Assembly (NCBI RefSeq): GCF_000716445.1
Contig: NZ_JNWK01000069.1
Coordinates: 1-40,440 of the forward strand
Length of the DNA: 40,440 bases
Reading direction: 5' to 3'
Source: Streptomyces wedmorensis
Lineage (GTDB): Bacteria; Actinomycetota; Actinomycetes; Streptomycetales; Streptomycetaceae
Positions 23,566 through 31,423 of this stretch are shown piece by piece. Position 1 is the first letter of the stretch; every line of letters starts with the position of its first letter. The translations under genes and the position numbers were made by a program. The notes beneath the pieces were generated by a model, which ran no database searches, had not been told where the DNA came from, and saw only the letters and a list, made by a program, of their open reading frames with translations.

Positions 23566-24276
23566 ATGCCGAAACACGCCTGGAAGAAGACAGCCATGCT
23601 GGCGGCGGGCTTCGGTGCTTCGCTCCTATGGGTCACCAGCATGGCGACCGCGCACGACCCCCACACCGCCCCGACCACTGTTGACATGTTCGCCATGAAC
23701 AGCGCCAGGTCCCCGGCCGCGGCTGTACGGACCCAGGCCGCCGCGCAGCAGAGGGCCGCGGAGGTCGCAGCGGCCAGACGGCAGGCGATCCAGGCCGCCG
23801 CACGACGCGCGGAGAAGAAGGCCGCGGCGGAGCGGGCGGCGCGTGACGGGAGGGCAAGCGAGCTGCGGGAGGCATCCTGGGTGACGCCCGTGCGGGGATA
23901 CGTCCTCGGCGCACCGTACGGTGCCGGGGGCCGTCTGTGGGCGCGTCGACACAGTGGCCAGGACTTCGTCGTGTCCACAGGGACCCCCGTCCACGCCGCC
24001 CACGGCGGCACGGTCGTCGCGGCCGGCTGGGGTGGTGCGTACGGGTACAACATCGTCATCCGGCACGACGCGCACACCTACACCCAGTACGGGCATCTCT
24101 CTCGGATCGACGTGTGGGTGGGCCGGCGCGTCACCACGGACCAGCTGATCGGCAGGTCGGGCAGCACCGGCAACTCCACGGGCCCGCACCTTCACTTCGA
24201 GGTGCGCACGCAGCCGGTGTACGGCTACGCGATCGCACCGCTCACCTTCTTGCGTTCGCACGGCGTCCGGGTGTGA
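23566..24276 (+). CDS. Secreted M23-family peptidase
   Basis: The 236-residue protein has an N-terminal signal-like segment (about residues 10-29), an Ala/Arg-rich helical region (45-100) that probably forms a coiled coil, and an M23/LytM domain. Zinc ligands are His129 and Asp133 (RRHSGQDFVV) and His210 in PHLHFEV, with catalytic His177 (YGHLSRI) and His208. It should cut peptidoglycan cross-links outside the membrane. GGAGG stands six bases before ATG 23566. The same domain design occurs in many Streptomyces cell-wall hydrolases. Confidence 0.92.
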   Translation: MPKHAWKKTAMLAAGFGASLLWVTSMATAHDPHTAPTTVDMFAMNSARSPAAAVRTQAAAQQRAAEVAAARRQAIQAAARRAEKKAAAERAARDGRASELREASWVTPVRGYVLGAPYGAGGRLWARRHSGQDFVVSTGTPVHAAHGGTVVAAGWGGAYGYNIVIRHDAHTYTQYGHLSRIDVWVGRRVTTDQLIGRSGSTGNSTGPHLHFEVRTQPVYGYAIAPLTFLRSHGVRV

Positions 24277-24812
24277 CGCGCGACGGCTCAGCCCGCGCGA
24301 CGCGGCTCGCGCGCCGGGAGCCGCCACAGCCGTTCGCACTCCTGGAGGTCGTGCTCGCTCTCCGAGGACCGCTGTCCGTCCCGTGAGCCCAGTACCGCGA
24401 CGGTGCTTGCCGTGACTGGTGTCGCGGGCGGAGGGAGCCGGTCACACGGGCCCGGACCGCATCCACCGGATGCCCGGCGTCTGTATCCGCCCGCCTCCCG
24501 ACCTCACATCGTGCGCGGATACTTCGGCGGCCGGCACTCCGCTACGTCATCGACGAGTGAACCCCATGAGTTTCGCTCAACACGGAAGTAGCCGGAAGAG
24601 AATCACACTTACGTCCCGTTCGAGCCGGCCGCCCTGCAGGGGGAGTTATACACGAGCGAGAGAAGTGATCGGTTCAAAGGTGCAGGAAGAATTGAGGCGA
24701 AGTGGCAATAATGAATCCGCTCTATTGACAGGGCGTCCGACGGACCCCCATCATCGGCGAAAGTCCTGAAATCTCCTTGCGTACCGCGTGATGGTTCAGA
24801 CCAGGAGGATAA
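24277..24812. other. 536-bp intergenic region ahead of the biosynthetic cluster
   Basis: I see no credible gene here: the frames present have poor third-position bias and no ribosome sites. From about 24560 the sequence becomes visibly richer in A and T than the rest of the window. A TTGACA at 24725-24730 followed after 18 bases by CATCAT could be a promoter for the cluster; it is only a weak match at -10. Confidence 0.5.
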
Positions 24813-25208
24813 GTGGATTCAGAATCCATGGAGTCACTCATCATTCGACACATTCAGGCGGAGCTGGACGGCGACCTCGAGGCGGCTGTTTCCGTGTACA
24901 CCCATGACATTGAGCATGATTTCGTCGGGAGTCCCTCCCCTTCGGTCGGCCGCGATGCCGCGAAGCGTGCCTACGAGCGTCTCGATGCGGCACTGAGAAC
25001 CGAGGAAATGACGCTGACCCGGATTTACCACGGGGCCGCCCACTGTGTTACCGAGCATGAGTTCACCGCCTCTGTGAAGGGCGCATTTCCAGGCGTACCG
25101 GAAGGCGCGGCTCGAATCCACGGCCGGCTGCTACACCTTTTCGAGTTCCGCGACGGACTGATCAGTCGAGAAAATGTCTGGGCAGGCCCCTTCACGCCGA
25201 TCGACTGA
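24813..25208 (+). CDS. NTF2-like/SnoaL-type protein
   Basis: The 131-residue protein has the outline of the NTF2-like/SnoaL superfamily: an N-terminal helix pair (LIIRHIQAELDGDLEAAVSVYTHDIEHDF), a Gly-Arg turn (VGRDAAKRAYERL), and C-terminal strands with HLFEFRDGLISREN. Members act as cyclases, isomerases, hydrolases or epoxide hydrolases on polyketide-like substrates, or are non-catalytic. The GTG 24813 start has AGGAGG five to ten bases upstream. It is the first gene of the cluster, 36 bp ahead of the ketosynthase gene. Its G+C content looks lower than that of the neighbours, which hints at transfer. Confidence 0.75.
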   Translation: MDSESMESLIIRHIQAELDGDLEAAVSVYTHDIEHDFVGSPSPSVGRDAAKRAYERLDAALRTEEMTLTRIYHGAAHCVTEHEFTASVKGAFPGVPEGAARIHGRLLHLFEFRDGLISRENVWAGPFTPID

Positions 25209-25244
25209 CGACGAAACGAACAAAGCCGGCAGAGGAGGGCACCG

Positions 25245-27050
25245 TTGCCCGATGCGCATATCGTTGACGTGGTCAAGTTCATGCCCGGCAGGATTGTCGC
25301 GGCGTCACCGGTGGGCGAGGGGGACTCGCTGGCCGGAAGCGACTTCTTCCACGGCGTCGCACAGCGAAGGTTCGCCTCGCCCGAGTACTCCTCGGCGGAG
25401 CTCGGAATACATGCTCTCAGCAAGCTGCTGCGGCGGAACGGTATCGCTGCGGACAACGTCGATCTGATCCTCTATTCCTGTGTCTTCAATGACACGTTCT
25501 GGCCCGGCATCGGGCCGGCCGTGCAGGCCGGCGTCGGCGCACGGAACGCGATGGTCATGCAGGTCGACACCAGCTGCTGCTCCTGGCTGTCTGCACTGCG
25601 CGTCGCGGAAGCGTTCATCGGGACCGGGCAGTGCCGGAATGTCGTGGTCCTCACGGTCACCAATTTCATATCGCGTCTTCCGGAGTTCCAACGCTCCAGC
25701 GGATCCCGCGTACTCGGTGACGGCGCGTCAGCGGCGCTACTGGCTCCGGGAGAACGAAGCATCCTCGCGTCTTTCGAGCGTTCGCACGGTGAGCACAGTG
25801 GATTGCTGAACTTCGATCCCGACCTGGTCGATGGTGTGTTTCACGACTTCTGGGAGCGCGGCTGCGGGCCGATCTCGGTACGCTTCACCGAGGAGAGCGT
25901 GCGCGCGATCCGCGAGAATGCGACCGCCCTGGTACCCGAGGCAGTTGAGATCAGTCTGAAACGCGCCGGAATGATCCCGGACGACGTCTCCCTGTTGATC
26001 ACACACCAGCCGAACTCGAAACTGCTTGACGATTGGCGTCAGGCCTGCGGGATCACCGGGACGCGGACGCACGACACGCTTGCGAAGTACGGAAACCTCT
26101 TCCACGGATCGATTCCCGTCACCCTTGCCGATGCATTGGAAGAAGGCCGCATCAGGACGGGTGATGTCCTGGCTCTCGGTACTTTCGCCAATGGTGGTGA
26201 CATGGTGAGCGCCATGACGCTGCGGTGGACCGCGCCCGTGCGGGCTCCCGCCATCACCCAACGGGTTGACGGGGCATCCGACGCCGAACACTACGAAAGG
26301 CTGCACGCCGTGACCAAGCCGACAGGGACGGCGCCCTTTCTGAAGCCGGGCACCACAATGAGGCCTTCGAGCGTCTCTACGCCGCCAAGCCGGGGCGACC
26401 TCGCAGCGATCAGCGGGCTGATACGCCGGGAGAACACCAGCCAGGAGGAATGCCTGGCGCTCATGCAGAAGCTGACCAAGCCGGTGTACCAGCACGCGGA
26501 GATCTTCGACGAGTACTGCTCGCTGGGCCAGTACATCGACGTTCCCTTCGACGTCCTGGTCGACTACGCGGCAGACGTGCACTCCCTGGAGGAGTGGACC
26601 TACAGCGTGCGGGACTTGCGGCACGTCGGCGGCGGACTGTACCGGGGGCAGGAGGCCATCCAGCCCGATACGAAGATCTTCATCCGGGCGGACGTCCAGC
26701 GTGGCCCCGATCTGGCGACCGTGGTCTACCCATGCGCCTGGGACCAGGGCCACGACCTCTGGATGCGTTACTACTTCACCTTCATCGACGCACTGCGGAC
26801 ACTGCGCCGGCCAGGGACCGTGGCGTTGTGGACGAACTGCAAGCACCCGTACTACGACCGCGACGTCACCGATGTTCCTCAGTACATCACCGAGGGCCGA
26901 TCCCGCACCGACCGCTACTGGGTGGGCGACATCTGGCCCAATTTCGATGCCATCCACCGTATTGAGATCCGCAACATGAAGCGGATCGCCGAGGCCCGGT
27001 TCATCTCCGGCACCGAGTACTCCTGCCGAGAACCCCATGCAACTCGTTGA
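25245..27050 (+). CDS. Ketosynthase III (FabH-like) fused to a C-terminal SRPBCC-like domain
   Basis: The protein has 601 residues. Residues 1-335 are a thiolase-fold KAS III: tandem Cys111-Cys112 in VDTSCCSWLSAL (one is the acyl-accepting Cys), His254 in LITHQPNSKLL, Asn284 in YGNLFHGSIP, and the GTFANGGDMVSAM end. A linker (335-420) leads to about 180 residues resembling a START/SRPBCC ligand-binding domain (YIDVPFDVLVDYAADVHSLEEW), with several Trp and a WTNCKHPYYDRD segment. KAS III enzymes join or transfer acyl groups from CoA or ACP; the second domain may hold, cyclise or hydrolyse the product. The start is TTG 25245 with GAGGAGGG upstream. The end overlaps the ThDP enzyme gene by 14 bp. 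I know no established protein with this fusion. Confidence 0.8.
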   Translation: MPDAHIVDVVKFMPGRIVAASPVGEGDSLAGSDFFHGVAQRRFASPEYSSAELGIHALSKLLRRNGIAADNVDLILYSCVFNDTFWPGIGPAVQAGVGARNAMVMQVDTSCCSWLSALRVAEAFIGTGQCRNVVVLTVTNFISRLPEFQRSSGSRVLGDGASAALLAPGERSILASFERSHGEHSGLLNFDPDLVDGVFHDFWERGCGPISVRFTEESVRAIRENATALVPEAVEISLKRAGMIPDDVSLLITHQPNSKLLDDWRQACGITGTRTHDTLAKYGNLFHGSIPVTLADALEEGRIRTGDVLALGTFANGGDMVSAMTLRWTAPVRAPAITQRVDGASDAEHYERLHAVTKPTGTAPFLKPGTTMRPSSVSTPPSRGDLAAISGLIRRENTSQEECLALMQKLTKPVYQHAEIFDEYCSLGQYIDVPFDVLVDYAADVHSLEEWTYSVRDLRHVGGGLYRGQEAIQPDTKIFIRADVQRGPDLATVVYPCAWDQGHDLWMRYYFTFIDALRTLRRPGTVALWTNCKHPYYDRDVTDVPQYITEGRSRTDRYWVGDIWPNFDAIHRIEIRNMKRIAEARFISGTEYSCREPHATR

Positions 27051-28803
27051 CGCGCTCGTCGATGCCCTGCGTGACTGGAACACGCGTTACGTCTTCGGTG
27101 TCAGCGGAGCCAATATCGAGCACTTCCACGACGCGATACACCGCCGCGGGGGGCACCGACTGATGTCAGTGCTGTCCCGGCGGGAGGACGGCGCGGCGTT
27201 CATGGCCGACTGCCGGGCCCGGGTGCACCGCACGCTCGGGGTCTGCTGCTCGACGTCCGGCGGCGCGATGATGAACCTGGCTGTGGGGCTGGCCGAGTCG
27301 TACGCCGACTCCGTTCCTGTGCTTGCCGTCATCGGTCAGCCCGCACTGGCGATGGACTCGCACGGGGCTTTCCAGGAATCGTCCGGGATCGGAAGGACAG
27401 TCGACGCGATCGGCTTGCTCTCGGCGATCACCAAGAGCACGTTGCGCATCACAGACCCGGCTGAGTTCTGGTCTGCGCTCCGCTCCGCGGCCACGACCGC
27501 GCTGACCGGTCGGCCGGGGCCGGTCGCCCTGTTGCTGCCGCGGGATCTCAACACCGCGGACGTCGGCGACCGGCCGGCGGACTGGCCGTCGGACCTCGGC
27601 GCGCTGGCGAGCGGCGGCGGCGTGGACGAGCATGACGTGGAACTGCTCCTCAACGCGATTCGCCAGGCCGAGCGACCGGTGCTGCTGCTGGGCCATGGCG
27701 TGCGGCGCAGCCGCGATCCGGACGCCGTGATCCGGTTCGCCCAGCGCGCGGCGATCCCGGTCGCGACCACGATGTCAGCCCGCGCGGAGTTTCCCAACCG
27801 GGACCCCTTGTATCTAGGGGTCGTGGGGATGACGGGGCATCCGTCGGCCCATGAGTTCATCGCTGAACACGCCGACCTCGTGATAGCGGTGGGGACAGGT
27901 CTGAGCGTGATGACCCGGGCGCCCCTGGGCCGTCTGGAGCCCGGGCGGGTGGTCGTGGTCAACCCCGATCCGGAGACCGTCCATCTGCAGGGCGTACCAC
28001 GGGTAGCCGTCGCCGCCGACGCAGGCGAGGTTTTTCAACGGCTGCTGGAGCTCCACGAGGGCGGCCCGGCCAGAGCCCCCCACTCCCATGGGTACCGTCT
28101 GCGCCGGTTCGTTCCTCGGCTCGCCACCGGTGTTCCCAACGCCACACCGGATCCGCGCGCGGCCGGGGACGACTTGCTGCGGAGTACGGCCTTGGCGCTC
28201 ATCGAGGAGCACCTGCCGTCCGGCGGTCATATCGTCCTTGACGCCGGCAACTGCGCGTCGGCGGCGATCCATCTGACCGGCGTTCCGCCACAGGCGACCT
28301 CAACCATCGCGCTGGGCGCCGGTGGGATGGGCTACAGCATCGCCGCGGCGGTTGGAGCGCAGCTCGGCTCGGCTCCAGGCACCCGAACCACGGTGATCTG
28401 CGGTGACGGTGCGCTGCTGATGAACGGCCTGGAGATCCATACCGCCGTGGACCTGCAGCTGCCCATCCTGTTCCTCGTCTTCAACAACCAGATGCACGGC
28501 ATGTGCGTGACACGCCAGCAGCTCTTCTTCGACTCGAGAATCGAGTCCGCGCAGTATCCGCAGGTCGATGTCGCCACGTTGGCCCAGGGCCTGGGGCCCG
28601 TCGACCGCCTCTGGACGGGTAGCGCCGGCAGTCCCGCCGAACTGCGGCGACAACTGGAGGACTACCGAACCACTGCGGCAGGCCGACTCCCCGGCGTCCT
28701 CGAACTTCGGCTGTGGCACGAGGAGATACCTCCGTTCGGAGCCTTCCTTCCGGCGGCGGAGCCGACCTATTCCGTTCCGGCAGTCCTGAGTCCCGCAAGA
28801 TGA
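27037..28803 (+). CDS. ThDP-dependent acetolactate-synthase-like enzyme
   Basis: The 588-residue protein has the three domains of the acetohydroxyacid synthase/pyruvate oxidase family. Glu50 in SRREDGAAFMADC is the ThDP-activating glutamate, a central domain spans about 195-355, and the cofactor-binding motif begins with Gly456-Asp457-Gly and ends at the NN pair about 26 residues later (FLVFNNQMHG). Such enzymes decarboxylate an alpha-keto acid and add the acyl anion to an aldehyde, ketone or acyl thioester. Overlap with the ketosynthase gene implies joint function: KAS III with a ThDP enzyme is the combination used to make xenocyloin-type acyloins. Whether it ligates or only decarboxylates cannot be decided here. 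Confidence 0.9.
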   Translation: MQLVDALVDALRDWNTRYVFGVSGANIEHFHDAIHRRGGHRLMSVLSRREDGAAFMADCRARVHRTLGVCCSTSGGAMMNLAVGLAESYADSVPVLAVIGQPALAMDSHGAFQESSGIGRTVDAIGLLSAITKSTLRITDPAEFWSALRSAATTALTGRPGPVALLLPRDLNTADVGDRPADWPSDLGALASGGGVDEHDVELLLNAIRQAERPVLLLGHGVRRSRDPDAVIRFAQRAAIPVATTMSARAEFPNRDPLYLGVVGMTGHPSAHEFIAEHADLVIAVGTGLSVMTRAPLGRLEPGRVVVVNPDPETVHLQGVPRVAVAADAGEVFQRLLELHEGGPARAPHSHGYRLRRFVPRLATGVPNATPDPRAAGDDLLRSTALALIEEHLPSGGHIVLDAGNCASAAIHLTGVPPQATSTIALGAGGMGYSIAAAVGAQLGSAPGTRTTVICGDGALLMNGLEIHTAVDLQLPILFLVFNNQMHGMCVTRQQLFFDSRIESAQYPQVDVATLAQGLGPVDRLWTGSAGSPAELRRQLEDYRTTAAGRLPGVLELRLWHEEIPPFGAFLPAAEPTYSVPAVLSPAR

Positions 28804-28812
28804 GGAGAGCCC

Positions 28813-29610
28813 GTGATCAGCGCCAAGACGCTCACACTCCACGACGGCACCCCTGTCCCACTGACCTGCGTCGGCAGTGGCCCGACCGTTGTCGTGGTGC
28901 ATGGCGTGATGTCCACCGGCGAGAATTGGCTCGACGTGGCACACCACCTCGCCCCGATCCACCAGTGCGTCCTCCTGAATCGCCGAGGGCGCACGCCCGG
29001 GGCGGCCCTCGGGGCCGACTACGGACTCCACACAGAAGTCGGTGATCTGCGCGACCTCTTGAACGACCTAGGACCTGACGTGACCCTGGTGGGGCACAGC
29101 TACGGTGGGACGATTGCGCTCCTGGCCGCCCTGGAGCACCCTGGCCTTCGTTCGCTTGTCCTCTACGAACCCGCATGGCCGCTCGTCGGCCCCATCGGCG
29201 GCTCTGCCGTGCGGCTGATCGCCGAAACGGTGGCACGGGGGGACCTGGACACCGCGCTGGCCGCGATCTTGACGCAGATCATGAACATGCCTGCCGAAGC
29301 CGTGGATCAACTCCGCGACGCACCGCAATGGCAGGACCAACGTGTTCTCGTCCCCTCCACCGTCGCAGAGCTGCGGGCACTCGACGCCCTGCCGCCGACC
29401 ATCGGACGCTTTGCCCGACTCGCTACGCCCACGCGCATTCTGTTGGGGGAGGCCACTCCCGCCGAGTCGCCGTTCAGCCACACCGCCCGGGCGCTCGTGG
29501 ACGTGATGCCCGACGCCGTACTGGAAAGGGTTCCCGGCCAGGGGCACCTGGCCCATGTCTTCGCGCCGGCGCGACTTGCCGCGGCCATCGCGGCTGCGGG
29601 ACTCGCCTGA
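28813..29610 (+). CDS. Alpha/beta-hydrolase
   Basis: The 265-residue alpha/beta-hydrolase has an oxyanion-loop segment (VVVVHGVMSTGENW), nucleophile Ser96 in the elbow GHSYGG and catalytic His245 in VPGQGHLAHVF. The acid is probably the Glu or Asp near residues 214-220. It is the size of small esterases, thioesterases and C-C hydrolases. GTG 28813 has GAGGAG six bases upstream and starts nine bases after the ThDP enzyme stop, so the genes form one operon. It could release a thioester-bound intermediate or cleave the product; the substrate is not known. Confidence 0.88.
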   Translation: MISAKTLTLHDGTPVPLTCVGSGPTVVVVHGVMSTGENWLDVAHHLAPIHQCVLLNRRGRTPGAALGADYGLHTEVGDLRDLLNDLGPDVTLVGHSYGGTIALLAALEHPGLRSLVLYEPAWPLVGPIGGSAVRLIAETVARGDLDTALAAILTQIMNMPAEAVDQLRDAPQWQDQRVLVPSTVAELRALDALPPTIGRFARLATPTRILLGEATPAESPFSHTARALVDVMPDAVLERVPGQGHLAHVFAPARLAAAIAAAGLA

Positions 29611-29656
29611 GGAGGGAGACCTGCGTGAACCGAGAACGACAAGGAGGGGAACAGGC

Positions 29657-29948
29657 GTGCACGAACAGACGATCAGCGATACCCACCGCAGGTCTGGAAG
29701 ACCGCTTCCGCCGCGCTGACCAGACGATCACTGTCGGGGCCGCCGTGATCTCCGTCGAGTTGTCGATCCTGGCGGGCCGTGCACCGCAGACCAAGCGGGA
29801 GCTGAGCAGCACCGTGCCGGACCTGGTCTGTCAGCACCACCCCGGCTGCGGGTCTCGACGTCCACACCGTCGTCAACGGTACCGATGCCGACTGCGCGTG
29901 GTGCCGCAGCCACACGGCAGCCACACGGAATTCCCAGGATGAAGGGCA
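29657..29948 (+). pseudogene. Possible broken small gene between hydrolase and P450
   Basis: AAGGAGGGG at 29641 leads to GTG 29657, whose frame stops after 20 codons. The coding-like pattern then moves to a second frame (DRFRRADQTITVGAAVISVE, with SILAGRAPQTKREL), and near 29850 to the P450 frame (GLDVHTVVNGTDADCAWCRS). Joined, these give about 95 residues with a Cys-x2-Cys near the end. Two frameshifts would be needed, by mutation or sequencing error. A GTG at 29624 with GGAGGG can open the middle frame without the first shift. I do not recognise the family. Confidence 0.4.
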
Positions 29949-29949
29949 G

Positions 29950-31185
29950 GTGCTGATCACCGTGCGACAGAGCCAGGCCGACCGGCCCCCGAATGAACCG
30001 TTCACCGACGAGTACTTCCAGAATCCCTACTTGACCTACGCGTGGCTGCGGGCACGACACCCGGTCTACCGGACCCCCCTCCCGTTGGGAGACGGTCACG
30101 TCTGGCTGCTGAGCAGGTACGAGGACGTGCGAAGCGCGCTAGCGGATCCACGGTTCAGCTCCAGCGTGGAACGAGCAGGTGAGGGAATCCGGAACTCCGG
30201 GCTGGCGTACGGTGCCGGTGGAGCACTGGAGCGCTCACTCTCGAAGACCGATCCGCCCGACCACACCAGACTCCGCACTCTGGCGACCAAAGCCCTGACC
30301 GTGCGGCGGATGGAGGCATGGCGGAAGCCGGTCCAACGGATCGCGGACCGGCTACTGGACGAACTGGACCCGAACAGTCCGCTGGATGTCCTGTCCGACT
30401 TCGGATCACCCTTCGCGATGACGGTCCTGTGCGAGGTGCTCGGTATCCCACTCGCGGATCACAGCATGGTCCGACGCTGGGCCGAGGTCATGTCCTCCGC
30501 GGATCCGGCCGAGCGGAAGCAGATACCGGAAGCGATGGATGAGCTGGAGAGACGCGCCACCGAGCTCATCGCCATGAAACGCGCCCACCAGACCGAAGAC
30601 CTGCTGTCCGATCTCGTCTTCGCCCGTGACGCCGGAAACCAGCTGAGTGAGATCGAACTCCTCGCCATGTTGGAGGGACTGATCGTTGCCGGCCACAAGA
30701 CCTCGGTCGACCTGATCGGAAACGGGCTGCTCGCGCTGTTCGACCACCCCGCCCAGAAGGAGCTGCTGCAAAGTCGCCCCCAGCTGATCGAGCCGGCAGT
30801 CGAGGAATTCCTCCGCTACGACGGTCCCACCGCCAACTCACTGTGGCGTTTCACCACCGAGACGGTACGAGTCGACGGCGTCGATATACCACCCGGTGAG
30901 ACCGTTTTGCTCCTCCTCGCCTCGGCGAATCGCGATCCCAGAAAATTCTCCGACCCGGATTCGCTTGATATCGGACGAATCAATCCCTCACATCTCGGGT
31001 TCGGGCACGGCGCCCACCGCTGCCTTGGTGCTGCACTCGGCCGCTTGAACGGACGCGTCGCCCTGTCAACCCTGCTGGACCGGTTCCCGACCATCCAACT
31101 GGCTGTTCCGCGCAGCTCGATCCGCTACCGGAAATCGATCCTCTTGCGCAGCCTGGAGGAGTTGCCGGTACGCCTGCAGGCGTAG
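29950..31185 (+). CDS. Cytochrome P450
   Basis: The 411-residue soluble bacterial P450 (CYP105/107-like size and motifs) carries the haem-thiolate signature FGHGAHRCLG with Cys358 and the K-helix EEFLR (ExxR). The I-helix segment reads VAGHKTSVDL: Thr251 is present, but the acidic residue that normally precedes it (AGHET or AGHDT) is Lys250. That pair manages proton delivery to oxygen, so catalysis may be unusual. GTG 29950 is the first start; a second GTG occurs four codons later. The gene lies in the cluster, so it probably hydroxylates or otherwise oxidises the cluster product. No ferredoxin gene is adjacent. Confidence 0.93.
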   Translation: MLITVRQSQADRPPNEPFTDEYFQNPYLTYAWLRARHPVYRTPLPLGDGHVWLLSRYEDVRSALADPRFSSSVERAGEGIRNSGLAYGAGGALERSLSKTDPPDHTRLRTLATKALTVRRMEAWRKPVQRIADRLLDELDPNSPLDVLSDFGSPFAMTVLCEVLGIPLADHSMVRRWAEVMSSADPAERKQIPEAMDELERRATELIAMKRAHQTEDLLSDLVFARDAGNQLSEIELLAMLEGLIVAGHKTSVDLIGNGLLALFDHPAQKELLQSRPQLIEPAVEEFLRYDGPTANSLWRFTTETVRVDGVDIPPGETVLLLLASANRDPRKFSDPDSLDIGRINPSHLGFGHGAHRCLGAALGRLNGRVALSTLLDRFPTIQLAVPRSSIRYRKSILLRSLEELPVRLQA

Positions 31186-31423
31186 TGCTTCGCCGGCTCC
31201 CGGTGGGTGTCACTGGGCGCCACGCAGTGTGAGGTCGAGGATGGCTGGTGAACCCCCTGGACCAGGCGCGCGATGGTGTCCGCAAGCGGCGCCATCCTTC
31301 AGAGAAGGACACGCCGGCCAGGCCTGCTGCGGCGCCCGCGCTCGGGCGCGTGAGGCAGCCTGTTGCAGCCCGCCGAAAACGATCGTGGCGTGGCGGGCAT
31401 CCGACAGACGAAAGGTTGACGAG

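Noticed and set aside
24419..24769. 116-codon plus-strand ORF ahead of the biosynthetic cluster
   Set aside because: No ribosome site, poor third-position bias and a composition that changes half-way; treated as intergenic.
29175..29942. 255-codon plus-strand ORF spanning the hydrolase gene and the following gap
   Set aside because: Its first part is a shadow of the hydrolase. Only the section after 29624 looks coding-like and is reported as a possible broken gene.
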